A stretch of DNA of 64,000 bases from Aquabacter sp965279295 (GCA_965279295.1 CBDIHQ010000018.1); one strand, 5' to 3'; shown: positions 18,484 through 27,336, numbered from the stretch's first letter. Notes: generated by a model from the sequence alone, not told the origin. A program made the numbers and translations.

Positions 18484-20274
18484 ATGCAGGTCTATCAGCC
18501 CCCGCTGCGCGACATGCGGTTCGTGCTGCACGAACTGCACGGATCGGACGCCCTGAAGGACATGAAGGGCCTGGAGGAGATCACGCCCGATCTTATTGAT
18601 GCCGTGCTGGAAGAGGCCGGCAAGCTCGTCACCGGCGTGCTCGCCCCCATCAACCAGTCTGGCGATCTCGAAGGCTGCACCTATGAGAACGGCGTGGTGC
18701 GCACGCCGAAAGGCTTCAAGGAAGCCTACCGCACCTATGTCGAGGGCGGCTGGAACGGCATCGCCTGCGATCCCGAATGGGGCGGCCAGGGCCTGCCGGC
18801 GAGCGTAACGAAATTCATCGAGGAGATGATGTGCTCGGCCAACCTCGCGTTCGGCCTCTACCCCGGCCTGACGCATGGCGCCTATGTCGCCCTCACCCAC
18901 CACGCCTCGCAGGAACTGAAGGAACGCTTCCTGCCGAAGATGGTGGAGGGCATCTGGTCCGGCACCATGTGCCTCACCGAGCCCCATTGCGGCACCGATC
19001 TCGGCCTGCTGCGCACCAAGGCAGAACCCCAGGACGACGGCTCCTATGCCATCACCGGCTCGAAGATCTTTATCTCGGCCGGCGAACAGGACTTGACCGA
19101 GAACATCATCCACCTCGTGCTGGCGCGCCTGCCCGGCGCGCCCAAGGGCATCAAGGGCATCAGCCTGTTCCTGGTGCCGAAGTTCCTGCCGACGGCGGAC
19201 AACAAGCCGGGCATGCGCAACGGCGCCATGTGCACCGGCATCGAGCACAAGATGGGCATCCACGGCTCGTCCACCTGCCAGATGTCGTTCGACGGCGCCA
19301 AAGGCTGGCTGGTGGGCGAGCCCCACAAGGGCATGCGCGCCATGTTCTCCATGATGAATTCCGAGCGCCTTTCCGTTGGCACGCAAGGTCTCGGCGTGGG
19401 TGAGGCCGCCTATCAGAGTGCGGTTGCATACGCCAAGGAGCGCCTTCAGGGCCGCGCCCTCACCGGCGCCAAGCATCCGGAGAAATGGGCAGACCCGATC
19501 ATCGTCCACCCGGACGTGCGCCGCACCCTGATGACCATGCGCGCCTATAACGAAGGCTGCCGCGCCCTGGCCGGCTGGGTGGCGCGCAACCTCGACCTCA
19601 TGGAGCGGTCCAACGATCCCGACGAGCGCCAGCGCGCCGAGGACTTCACCGCCCTCATGACCCCCATCGTCAAGGCGCTTTTCACGGATCTGGGTTTCAC
19701 CAACGCGTCGCTTGGCATGCAGGTCTATGGCGGCCACGGCTATGTCCGCGACCATGGCATGGAGCAATATGTGCGCGATGCCCGCATCGCCATGATCTAC
19801 GAGGGCACCAACGGGGTTCAGGCGCTCGATCTGGTGGGCCGCAAGCTGCCCGCCCATGCCGGGCGCTTCCTGCGCTCCTTCTTCCACCCGGTGCTCGCCT
19901 TCATCGACGAGAACCTCGACGACCCCGAGATCGGCCCACTGGTGGCACCACTCGGCAAGGCGTTCGGCGCGCTCCAGCTCGCCACCGGGTTCGTCGCCGA
20001 AAAAGGCATGAAGGACCCGGACGAAGCCGGCGCAGCGGCGACCGAGTACCTGCGCCTGTTCGGGCTGGTGGCGCTCGGCTACATGTGGGCGCGCATGGCC
20101 AAGGTGGCGGTGGAGAAGCGCGGCAATGCCGGTGCGGACACGGCGTTCTACGAGGCCAAGATCGTCACCGCCCGCTTCTATATCGACCGGCTTCTGCCTG
20201 AGGTTGCCGCTCTGTGGGGCTCCATCAAGGCCGGCAAGTCCGCCATGATGGCGCTCGACGAAGCGATGTTCTGA
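18484..20274 (+). CDS. Acyl-CoA dehydrogenase (long form, 596 aa)
   Basis: FAD-dependent acyl-CoA dehydrogenase for the first oxidation step of beta-oxidation. The N-terminal extension is followed by the three-domain fold: CLTEPHCGTDLG (about 160-171) is the substrate/FAD motif. The C-terminal helical domain contains QVYGGHGYVRDHGMEQYVRDAR and YEGTNGVQALD, with the catalytic Glu of this subfamily. An extra C-terminal domain (about 470-590) makes it longer than the 380-residue classic type and typical of the FadE-like bacterial group. It lies downstream of the inverted repeat, 30 bp before the SCP2 gene. Confidence 0.93.
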   Translation: MQVYQPPLRDMRFVLHELHGSDALKDMKGLEEITPDLIDAVLEEAGKLVTGVLAPINQSGDLEGCTYENGVVRTPKGFKEAYRTYVEGGWNGIACDPEWGGQGLPASVTKFIEEMMCSANLAFGLYPGLTHGAYVALTHHASQELKERFLPKMVEGIWSGTMCLTEPHCGTDLGLLRTKAEPQDDGSYAITGSKIFISAGEQDLTENIIHLVLARLPGAPKGIKGISLFLVPKFLPTADNKPGMRNGAMCTGIEHKMGIHGSSTCQMSFDGAKGWLVGEPHKGMRAMFSMMNSERLSVGTQGLGVGEAAYQSAVAYAKERLQGRALTGAKHPEKWADPIIVHPDVRRTLMTMRAYNEGCRALAGWVARNLDLMERSNDPDERQRAEDFTALMTPIVKALFTDLGFTNASLGMQVYGGHGYVRDHGMEQYVRDARIAMIYEGTNGVQALDLVGRKLPAHAGRFLRSFFHPVLAFIDENLDDPEIGPLVAPLGKAFGALQLATGFVAEKGMKDPDEAGAAATEYLRLFGLVALGYMWARMAKVAVEKRGNAGADTAFYEAKIVTARFYIDRLLPEVAALWGSIKAGKSAMMALDEAMF

Positions 20275-20303
20275 TTTTCTCTCCCCACCACAAGGACCCC
20301 CGC

Positions 20304-20612
20304 ATGGTTGATCTTTCCTCCCTGCTCGAAACCCTAAACGAGCGCACCGAAGCCCTCTCCACCCTTGGCCATCGCGTGCGCTTCGATCTGACCGACACCG
20401 GTACATCCATCCTGCTGGACGCGACCGGCCCGCAGTTGGATATCTCGGAGGGGAGCGGGGAGGCCGAGGCGGTGCTGAAGCTGTCCAGCGACACGCTCGA
20501 CAAACTCATGACCGGCCGCATCGGCCCCATGCTGGCCTATTCCACCGGCCGCCTGAAAGTCGAAGGCTCACAGGGTGTGGCCCTCAAGCTCGCGGGTCTT
20601 CTGGACGCTTGA
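20304..20612 (+). CDS. SCP2 sterol-binding domain protein
   Basis: A 102-residue single-domain SCP2-like protein that probably binds fatty acyl chains or acyl-CoA. The fold is recognised by the amphipathic start (MVDLSSLLETLNER), the strand FDLTDTGTSILLD, and the glycine-rich MTGRIGPMLAYSTGRLKVEG loop. AAGGA precedes the ATG at 20304; a longer in-frame reading would overlap the acyl-CoA dehydrogenase and lacks a start signal. As the last gene of the beta-oxidation operon it may carry substrates between enzymes (inference). Confidence 0.85.
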   Translation: MVDLSSLLETLNERTEALSTLGHRVRFDLTDTGTSILLDATGPQLDISEGSGEAEAVLKLSSDTLDKLMTGRIGPMLAYSTGRLKVEGSQGVALKLAGLLDA

Positions 20613-20668
20613 GCCCATAGCGGCGGCGAGCCGGCCTCGCCGCCGCGACTTGCAAGAGGTTCGCGCGC

Positions 20669-20999
20669 TTAAAAGAAATCGGCATCGTGCCCGACAAGTA
20701 AATCCCTGATCCCCGCAGTCACCGGGAAGCCATATCCCTTCCAGCCCTCCCAGAACATCAGCTCTCCAGTCCTATGATAGCTGCTTGTGTAAAGTTCAGC
20801 GCCAATCATGCAGAGGGCATTCGACAATGCGTGTATGCCATCTCACCCCGGCGCACGCATGATTTTCGTGCCTTCGGGCCAGATGATTCTCATAAGCACA
20901 CCACAAATCATTTCCCGAACCTTCCGGCTCGAACACCCGTATGTGCAGGCCCATAATATCGGGCCCAATTTTTATTTTCAGGGTTCGCGCAGCGTTCAT
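20669..20999 (-). pseudogene. Decayed small gene (resembles the DUF6968 type)
   Basis: Read on the minus strand with one shift, this is a coherent small protein of about 109 residues. It starts MNAARTLKIKIG (ATG 20999, GAGG just upstream), continues IRVFEPEGSGNDLWCAYE, shifts frame by one extra base near 20891, and goes on IIWPEGTKIMRAPG. An in-frame TGA at about 20845 interrupts it, after which it continues DGIHALSNALCMIGAELYTS and GKGYGFPVTAGIRDLLVG to a TAA at 20669. The span is 3x110+1. The pattern resembles small proteins I recall under DUF6968, function unknown; that family name is tentative. One frameshift plus a nonsense codon suggest a real pseudogene. Confidence 0.5.
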
Positions 21000-21535
21000 T
21001 TCAGCCTCGGGAGCGAAGAAGAGGAAAAGGTCACCCGGCGAGGCCGTACCATAACGCAGCCGCGCCCGACCTTCACCCAGACGACACTCCGCACTGGCCC
21101 CCTCCCCGATCTGAGGTGGCCGATGGTACGCAATGCGGATTGCGATCAACGCATTAATCGCCATGCAACTGTGCGACTCGCAGTCTTGGTCTCGCAGATT
21201 TAGAAATACCTATTCGGTGCACGGCTCAACGGCGCACGCTTGCCTTTCCGGCAAGACGTTGGCGTGAAGCCAAGGCTGTGCTTGATGTTACAAATTGGTC
21301 CTCATCTGCGTTTACTTTGCTGCAGGTAAATTTCGGATTTCAGATTTCAACGCCTACTGACGCGCCCAAGACTTCGCTGTTCCGCCACTGCTCCGCTTTC
21401 TATAAGGCAGCCTGTATTTCCTAAATTTAATGCATTCTAATTCGTTTGAAGTGCCTTTCCGGGCTGGAAATGGGAAATGTCGGTGATATGTTGGCGCCGC
21501 GGTGAGGAACGAAATCCCCGCACGGAGAGAGAGCC
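21000..21535. other. Non-coding, relatively AT-rich region
   Basis: About 535 bp with no supportable gene. It contains a small hairpin TTGCC-tttcc-GGCAA near 21240-21255 and long AT-rich stretches toward the exported-protein gene at 21536, whose promoter must lie here. I see no RNA gene. Confidence 0.45.
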
Positions 21536-22084
21536 ATGAAATCCTTGATTTACGGCGCCCTGTTCGCCTTGGTCGGTGCCGTCGGCATCGCCAATGCGCA
21601 GGCCCCGGCGAAGCCGGCGAATGCCGAGGAAATGAAGCCGGCGAACTGGCTGTTCGTTCAGGTTGCGGATTCGGTGACTGTGGATGAGAAGACCATCACG
21701 CTGAAGGGCATTGCCCCGCAGACGCTGATGTTCTCGGATCGCCCTGAGCGCATGACCGGCGATGCCCCGACCCCGGGCTTCGTGAAGTTCTGGACCGACG
21801 GCAAGAGCGACTTCGAGAAGGACCCGCCGAACGCCACGCTCGCGGTGACCGTGGATGGCAAGCCGACGACCGCTGTCGTCGAACTGACCAACCCGGTGCT
21901 GACCGGCGACACGCTGGTCTATAACTACAAGGTGCTCGGCGGCGACCAGCCCAAGAGCGGCACCAACGCCAGCCTGTTCATCGACTGGTGGTACGGCCCG
22001 GGTTACGGCCCGCGTTGGGGCTGGGGCGGTGGCTATTGCTGGCGCGGTCCCTACGGCGGCCTGCACTGCCGTCCGGGCTGGTGA
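21536..22084 (+). CDS. Exported protein of unknown function with Gly/Trp/Tyr-rich tail
   Basis: A 182-residue protein with a clear Sec signal peptide (cleavage near residue 22, ANAQ). The mature region forms an apparent beta-rich domain (LFVQVADSVTVDEKTITLKG...). It ends in a Gly-, Trp- and Tyr-rich tail of about 25 residues including GPRWGWGGG and two Cys. No enzyme motif is visible. The gene is monocistronic: AT-rich upstream region, strong terminator directly downstream. GAGAGA before the ATG is a plausible ribosome site. I do not recognise the function. Confidence 0.8.
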   Translation: MKSLIYGALFALVGAVGIANAQAPAKPANAEEMKPANWLFVQVADSVTVDEKTITLKGIAPQTLMFSDRPERMTGDAPTPGFVKFWTDGKSDFEKDPPNATLAVTVDGKPTTAVVELTNPVLTGDTLVYNYKVLGGDQPKSGTNASLFIDWWYGPGYGPRWGWGGGYCWRGPYGGLHCRPGW

Positions 22085-22112
22085 TCCAAGTTCGTCTCTT
22101 ATGAGTAAAAAG

Positions 22113-22147
22113 CCTCGCCCGGCACCGCTGGGCGAGGTTTTCTTTTA
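22113..22147 (+). terminator. Intrinsic terminator of the exported-protein gene
   Basis: 8-bp GC stem CCTCGCCC/GGGCGAGG with a nine-base loop, followed by TTTTCTTTT, 28 bp after the stop codon at 22084. Confidence 0.85.
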
Positions 22148-22187
22148 GGGTCGACCTCGCCGATAGATGCGGGCCGGAAATCCCCGC

Positions 22188-23513
22188 TCAGTCGTCGTCT
22201 TCCAGGCTGAATCTCTTCACCTGCTCGTCATAACTGAAGGTCTCGCCATAGCGGCCCCAGTTTGTGACGGCGCGCAGGCAATCCCGCGCGAAATCCTCCG
22301 ACATATGGTCTTCGAGCTCGTCGGCGAAGCGCGACCAAGGTGCCTTGTGGGTCGGGCGTTCGTCCAGCACGTGGCGGATGTGCGCCGCCAGGGGGATGTT
22401 CGCGAGCAAATGTTCCGCGAACAGCTTCTTGCGCGGCTCCACCTCGGCATCGACGAACCGCCGGCCGGCCTCTGTGATCAGGATGTCGCCGCCGGTGATG
22501 TCGGCAAACCGCAGCATCTGCAGCGCCTCCGCGATGGGGAACAGCGAATCGGCCGGCATGTGCAGGCTTTCCGCCAGTTCCGGCAGGTCGGCCTTGCCGT
22601 TGTAGGGCGGGTCCGCCAGTTCTTCGAGCAGGCCGGCGAGCACGTTGGTGGAGATCGGCGTGAGATGGGTGGTTAGCGTTACCTCGGCGTGGGGCACCGC
22701 GAGGCCGGTCAGCGGCGCGCCGGGGCCGTCGCGGTTGGTCATGCGGGCGTAGATTTCCTCCACCAATTCCCGGAAATCCGGCGCGAGACGGTTACGCGGG
22801 TGCGGGAGGGTGATGGGCATCTCGAACGCGACGCGGCCGGGATTGGACGAGAAGATCAGGACGCGGTCGCACATCAGCACCGCCTCCTCGATATTGTGGG
22901 TGACGATGAGGATCGACTTGATGGGCAATGCGCCCTCGGTCCACAGGTCGATGATGTCGGTGCGCAAGGTCTCGGCGGTCAGCACGTCCAGAGCCGAGAA
23001 CGGCTCGTCCATGAGCATCAGGCGCGGGTGCACCACCAGGGCGCGGGCGAAGCCCACGCGCTGGCGCATGCCGCCGGACAATTCCTTGGGATAGGCGCTC
23101 TCGAACCCGCCGAGGCCGATCAGGTCGATGGCCTCCTCGGCCCGCTTGCGCCGCTCGTTGGCGTCGATGCCCATAGCCTCCAACCCGATCTCCACGTTCT
23201 GGCGCACCGTGAGCCAGGGAAAGAGAGCGAAGGTCTGGAACACCATGGAGATGCCCTTGCTGGGGCCATCCACCTTCTCGCCGCACCATTGGACTTCGCC
23301 GGCGAACGGCGGCGTCAGTCCGGATATGATACGCAACAGCGAGGACTTGCCGGAGCCGGAGCGACCGAGCAGGCCGACGATTTCCCCCTCCTTGATGGAG
23401 AGGGAGACATCGTCCAGCACCAGGATGCGGTTGTTGTCGCCCTTGCGATAGGACTGAACCACATGGGAGACGGACAGCAGCGGCGGCGCCACGGGGGTAG
23501 TGTTTTCGAGCAT
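22188..23513 (-). CDS. ABC transporter ATPase with AAA-associated C-terminal domain
   Basis: A 441-residue nucleotide-binding subunit. The Walker A is GRSGSGKSS (about 54), the Q-loop FQTFALFPW, the signature LSGGMRQRV, and the Walker B LMLMDEPFSALD, as in nitrate/sulfonate/taurine importers. After about residue 285 comes the extra helical domain (ending FSYDEQVKRFSLEDDD) known as the ABC-transporter AAA-associated C-terminal domain, which is thought to regulate some importers. The start at ATG 23513 follows GAGGAG. It lies ten bases downstream of the permease gene. No periplasmic binding protein is nearby, so the substrate cannot be named. Confidence 0.9.
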   Translation of the reverse strand: MLENTTPVAPPLLSVSHVVQSYRKGDNNRILVLDDVSLSIKEGEIVGLLGRSGSGKSSLLRIISGLTPPFAGEVQWCGEKVDGPSKGISMVFQTFALFPWLTVRQNVEIGLEAMGIDANERRKRAEEAIDLIGLGGFESAYPKELSGGMRQRVGFARALVVHPRLMLMDEPFSALDVLTAETLRTDIIDLWTEGALPIKSILIVTHNIEEAVLMCDRVLIFSSNPGRVAFEMPITLPHPRNRLAPDFRELVEEIYARMTNRDGPGAPLTGLAVPHAEVTLTTHLTPISTNVLAGLLEELADPPYNGKADLPELAESLHMPADSLFPIAEALQMLRFADITGGDILITEAGRRFVDAEVEPRKKLFAEHLLANIPLAAHIRHVLDERPTHKAPWSRFADELEDHMSEDFARDCLRAVTNWGRYGETFSYDEQVKRFSLEDDD

Positions 23514-23523
23514 CGTGGTCTCC

Positions 23524-25263
23524 TCAGTCGAGGCGCAGCCGGCGCGCCGCGAACGTGAACATCGGGCGCCAGAGGGTGCGGTTGAAGGCAATGACGTAAA
23601 GCGACATGATGGCGATCCCGAGCGTGATGCGGGGATAGTCCGCCGCCGTCGTCGCATCGGCGATATAGGCGCCGAGCCCTTCCGCCCGCAGTGTCGTGTT
23701 ACCCCAACTCGCCACCTCCGCGACGATGCTGGCGTTCCAGGAGCCGCCGCTCGCGGTCAGCGCGCCAGTGACATAGTAGGGGAAGATGCCCGGCAGGATC
23801 ACCTTGGTCCACCAGTGCCACCCCTTGATGTGGAAGGACGCGGCCGCCTCCTTCATGTCGTTGGGAAAGGCGCTCGCCCCGGCAATGACGTTGAACAGGA
23901 TGTACCACTGGGTTCCCAGGATCATCAGAGGCGAAAGCCAGATGTTGGGGTCGAGTCCGAGGCGGACGATCATCACCACCGCGAACGGGAACACGATGTT
24001 GGCCGGGAAGGCCGCGAGGAACTGCGCCAGCGGCTGAACCGCGTTCGCGATCTTCGGGTTGAGGCCAATCCAAACCCCTACCGGCACCCACACAAGTGAT
24101 GCCAGGAAGATCAGCACCGCGACCCGCAGCAAAGTGAGAAAGCCGAGCCAGAGCACATGAAGCACTTCGTTCAGCGAGACCTCGGTGCCCACGAAATGCA
24201 CGATCAGCCACAGGCTGTAGAGCGCGACGCCTGTGACCATCACCATCCACACCCGGTCCATGGTCTTGCTCGACCAGGCATGGTTGACGGCGCGAGGCAC
24301 GGGAACCGGCAATTCCAGCGGCATGCGCGCCAGCGCCCGGCCCAGCGCCGCGAAAGGCGACAGGATGAGTTGGAACAGGTGGGCACGCTTCACCAGGTCG
24401 AGCACCCAGGAGCGCGGCGGCGGCGCGCCGGCCGACTGCTCGAAGCGGAACTTCTCGGCCCACGCCACCAGGGGACGGAACAGGATCTGATCGTAGATCA
24501 GGATGATCACCGCCATGGCGGCCACCGACCAGCCGACAGCGGAAAGGTCGCGCTGATCGATTGCGGTCGCCACATAGGCGCCGATGCCGGGAAGCGTGAT
24601 GGTGGTGGAGCCGACCGTGATGGCCTCGGAGGCGACCACGAAGAACCAGCCGCCCGACATGGACATCATGGTGTTCCACACCAGCCCCGGCATGGAGAAG
24701 GGAACTTCAAGCCGCCAGAACCGCTGCCAGCCGGTGAGTCGAAAGCTCTCGGAGACCTCCTCGAGATCGCGCGGCAGCGTCTTCAGCGACTGATAGAAGC
24801 TGAAGGTCATGTTCCAGGCTTGGCTGGTGAAGATCGCGAACACCGCCGCGAACTCCACGCCCAGGACCTTGCCGGGGAACAGGCCCATGAAGAACAGCAC
24901 GGTGAAGGAGAGAAAGCCCAGCACCGGCACCGACTGGAGAATGTCGAGGATCGGGATCAGCACCATCTCGGCGCGCCGGCTCTTGGCCGCGATGGCGCCA
25001 TAGATGAAGGTGAAGATCAGCGAAGCGATAATGGCCGCGAGCATCCGCAGCGTGGTTCGCACCGAATATTCGGGGAGTGAGGAAGGATCCAGCGAGATCG
25101 GCGTCTGCTGCATCTGGCTGATGGGGATCAGCGTTTCCTCGGTGCCGTGGGTGAACAGCGCGAGGAGGCCGAAAACCATGGCGAAGGCGAAGATGTCGAA
25201 AGCAGTGAGAAAGCGCCGGCGGACCGGGTTGGCGGAGTTTCCGACGGCTGGCTGAAACAGCAT
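23524..25263 (-). CDS. ABC transporter permease, two fused permease domains
   Basis: A 579-residue membrane protein in which two permease halves (about 70-300 and 370-575) are fused in one chain, each with its own EAA-type cytoplasmic loop (SFRLTGWQRFWRLEVPFSMPG and ASFHIKGWHWWTKVILPG). The family is the NitT/TauT-like BPD_transp_1 group. A TTG ten codons upstream is possible, but the ATG at 25263 is the better start. Its partner ATPase follows directly. Such fused permeases pair with ATPases bearing the AAA-associated domain in many Proteobacteria. The transported solute is unknown. Confidence 0.88.
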   Translation of the reverse strand: MLFQPAVGNSANPVRRRFLTAFDIFAFAMVFGLLALFTHGTEETLIPISQMQQTPISLDPSSLPEYSVRTTLRMLAAIIASLIFTFIYGAIAAKSRRAEMVLIPILDILQSVPVLGFLSFTVLFFMGLFPGKVLGVEFAAVFAIFTSQAWNMTFSFYQSLKTLPRDLEEVSESFRLTGWQRFWRLEVPFSMPGLVWNTMMSMSGGWFFVVASEAITVGSTTITLPGIGAYVATAIDQRDLSAVGWSVAAMAVIILIYDQILFRPLVAWAEKFRFEQSAGAPPPRSWVLDLVKRAHLFQLILSPFAALGRALARMPLELPVPVPRAVNHAWSSKTMDRVWMVMVTGVALYSLWLIVHFVGTEVSLNEVLHVLWLGFLTLLRVAVLIFLASLVWVPVGVWIGLNPKIANAVQPLAQFLAAFPANIVFPFAVVMIVRLGLDPNIWLSPLMILGTQWYILFNVIAGASAFPNDMKEAAASFHIKGWHWWTKVILPGIFPYYVTGALTASGGSWNASIVAEVASWGNTTLRAEGLGAYIADATTAADYPRITLGIAIMSLYVIAFNRTLWRPMFTFAARRLRLD

Positions 25264-25461
25264 GAAGCAGGTCCGCTGAGAGGTACCGGGCAAGGTGATG
25301 CGTTCATGGGCAGTACAGCGCGTCTATGACAAAAAGACTACGTTGGAATGCTCCCATTCCGGCCTTACACCTCCTTTCCGCGAGCGCGAAACACCGCATG
25401 ACCTGCCCGAGCGTCAAAGCGCCACATCCAACAGCGCCAAAACCGCGCCTTTCATGAAACC

Positions 25462-26160
25462 ATGAGCCGTCCGCACGACCATATCGTCGAGATTACCCCT
25501 GAGGTGCTGCTGAAGGCCTATGCCTGCGGCATCTTCCCCATGGCTGAAAGCGCGGAGGACCCTGGCCTCTATTGGATCGAACCGGAGCGGCGCGGCATCA
25601 TCCCGCTGGATGACTTCCATGTGCCTACGCGCCTCGCCCGCACGGTGCGCTCCGACCGATTCGAGATCCGCATCGACAGCGACTTTGAAGGGGTGATCGC
25701 CGGCTGTGCGCTCTCCCAGCCGGGGCGTGAGAAAACCTGGATCAATCCGCGCATTCGCACCCTCTACGGCCAATTGTTCGCGCGCGGGCGCTGCCACACC
25801 GTGGAGGCTTGGCTAGAAGGGCGGATGGTGGGTGGCCTCTATGGTGTGAAGCTCGGCGGCGCGTTCTTCGGCGAGAGCATGTTCCACACCGAGCGCGATG
25901 CCTCAAAGGTGGCGCTGGTGCATCTGGTGGCGCGGCTCAAGGCCGGCGGCTTCCAGCTTCTCGACACGCAGTTCGTCACCTCTCACCTCCAGGGCTTTGG
26001 TGCCACGGAGGTGACGCGGCGCCAATATCACCGTCTGCTGGAGCAGGCGCTGGCGGTGGAAGCTGATTTCTACTTCTGGCCCGCCGGCTTCGCGGTGCCG
26101 GGCGGCGTCGCCTTGCAGTCGGTCAGCCAGACGTCGAAGATCGGGTGCTCGACGCCGTGA
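25462..26160 (+). CDS. aat: Leucyl/phenylalanyl-tRNA--protein transferase
   Basis: Cytosolic N-end-rule enzyme that transfers Leu or Phe from tRNA to proteins with N-terminal Lys or Arg, marking them for ClpS/ClpAP. The 232-residue protein shows the family's YACGIFPMAE near residue 21, WIEPERRGIIPLD, GVKLGGAFFGESMFH near 135, and LLDTQFVTSHLQGFGA near 172. The C-terminus (ALQSVSQTS...) overlaps the opposite-strand DUF2155 gene by 91 bp; the overlap is coding on both strands. Confidence 0.95.
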   Translation: MSRPHDHIVEITPEVLLKAYACGIFPMAESAEDPGLYWIEPERRGIIPLDDFHVPTRLARTVRSDRFEIRIDSDFEGVIAGCALSQPGREKTWINPRIRTLYGQLFARGRCHTVEAWLEGRMVGGLYGVKLGGAFFGESMFHTERDASKVALVHLVARLKAGGFQLLDTQFVTSHLQGFGATEVTRRQYHRLLEQALAVEADFYFWPAGFAVPGGVALQSVSQTSKIGCSTP

Positions 26161-26762
26161 AGGCCGGGGCTTGAGGCAAACATCCAGCCGGTGAAGATGC
26201 GCTTGGCCTCACCCTTGAGGGTGATCTCGTTCACTTCCGTGAAGCTGACGGTGTTGGTGGGCTCGGTGGGCGGGCGCGTGTAGCAGGCGCGCGGCGTCAC
26301 CTGGAGCGCGCCGAACTGCACCGTCTCGCCCATACCCACCTCGAATGAGGTGATGCGGCCGGTGATCTTGTCGAGCCCGGCATACACGGCGGTGGGGTTC
26401 ACCACCTTCTCGGGGGGCGGCTGCACGATCACCATGTCGTCGGCGGCCGCTCCCGCAGGCGAAGGCGTGCCGGCGGCCGGAGGCGTGGCGATGGTCGGGC
26501 CGGGAAACGCATCACGGGCACCGGGGCGCGGCGCGCCCGGCGGCGGGCGTTGGGGCGCGCTCCCCGCCGGCGGCGGAGCGACCTGGCCTGGAATATTGCT
26601 GGGAGGAACCATCTGCGTGCCGGGCGGCGGGGCCAGCGGCGCGGACTGGATGGGCGCGTTGTATTGCGCGCGCGCGGGTCCCGCAGCGAACACCGCCAGG
26701 GAGAGCATGGCTGAAATCAGGAAAGGCGCGGAGCGAAACTTCGCCATGAGAAACTTCGCCAT
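26070..26762 (-). CDS. DUF2155 domain exported protein
   Basis: A 230-residue exported protein. A signal peptide (cleavage near GPARAQ) is followed by a low-complexity Pro/Ala-rich linker (about 35-115). The C-terminal DUF2155 domain (about 120-220) has TAVYAGLDKITGRITSFEV, ACYTRPP and the paired Cys ending at WLTDC. Function is unknown. The 15 bases encoding the first MAKFL are tandemly repeated, giving two possible ATGs at 26762 and 26747. It follows NDUFA12 on the same strand, a linkage I recall as common in alphaproteobacteria, and its 3' end overlaps aat. Confidence 0.85.
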   Translation of the reverse strand: MAKFLMAKFRSAPFLISAMLSLAVFAAGPARAQYNAPIQSAPLAPPPGTQMVPPSNIPGQVAPPPAGSAPQRPPPGAPRPGARDAFPGPTIATPPAAGTPSPAGAAADDMVIVQPPPEKVVNPTAVYAGLDKITGRITSFEVGMGETVQFGALQVTPRACYTRPPTEPTNTVSFTEVNEITLKGEAKRIFTGWMFASSPGLHGVEHPIFDVWLTDCKATPPGTAKPAGQK

Positions 26763-26925
26763 GAAGGGAGGCACCTGAAAGCTGCATGGCCGGACTGCGC
26801 CGTGGCGCAACGGCGCCGGATCAGCCCCGTACGGCCCGTTAACACCCGCATTGCGGCCTCGCGAGGGCAGGAAGGTGCGAGGCGGCAAACAGGATCTCGG
26901 GGAAATGAGGAAAAGCGAGACCGGG

Positions 26926-27336
26926 CTATTCGCCCGGCGTCCACGCCTTGTAGTCGCCGGTGACGCGCGGCCGGGCGCGGCCGGCGAGCACGGAGCCCTT
27001 GGGCCGGTAGGCGAGCGGCGAGCCGGTATAATTGCGCCGGTGCGGCTTCTGCCATTCACGCGGCGTGTAAGCGTCTTCGGTCGGCGGGGTGTCTGTGCGG
27101 TGGTGCATCCAGCCATACCAGCCCGGCGGGATCGTGCTGGCTTCGGCATAGCCGGGATAAAGCACCCAGCGGCGCTCGAACCCGAGGAGCGGATCGATCT
27201 CGCCGTTGCGGGTGCGGAAATAACGGTTGCCGAACTCGTCTTCGCCCACCAATTCGCCGTAGCGACGAGTCCACAGCAGGGTGCCGGGCGTCGCCTTCCG
27301 CCACCAGGCGAAGATGTAAAGCAGCAGCTCTTTCAC
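26926..27336 (-). CDS. NADH:ubiquinone oxidoreductase subunit NDUFA12
   Basis: Accessory subunit of respiratory complex I, the bacterial homologue of mitochondrial B17.2/NDUFA12, found in alphaproteobacteria. The GTG start at 27336 gives VKELLLYIFAWW, matching the family's usual N-terminus, with GAGG upstream; an ATG 33 bp further up is possible. Conserved segments are GNRYFR, ERRWVLYPG, PPGWYGWMHH and the C-terminal RPKGSVLAGRARP. It is separate from the main nuo operon, as is usual. It is a 136-residue soluble peripheral protein with no membrane segment. Confidence 0.92.
   Translation of the reverse strand: MKELLLYIFAWWRKATPGTLLWTRRYGELVGEDEFGNRYFRTRNGEIDPLLGFERRWVLYPGYAEASTIPPGWYGWMHHRTDTPPTEDAYTPREWQKPHRRNYTGSPLAYRPKGSVLAGRARPRVTGDYKAWTPGE

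Noticed and set aside
18355..20406. 683-codon open frame on the minus strand
   Set aside because: It is the GC-driven shadow of the acyl-CoA dehydrogenase on the plus strand: His/Arg/Gly-rich, no domain, no ribosome site.
21239..21256. Small hairpin TTGCC/GGCAA as terminator
   Set aside because: Short stem, no U tract on either strand and no gene ending nearby in the right orientation.
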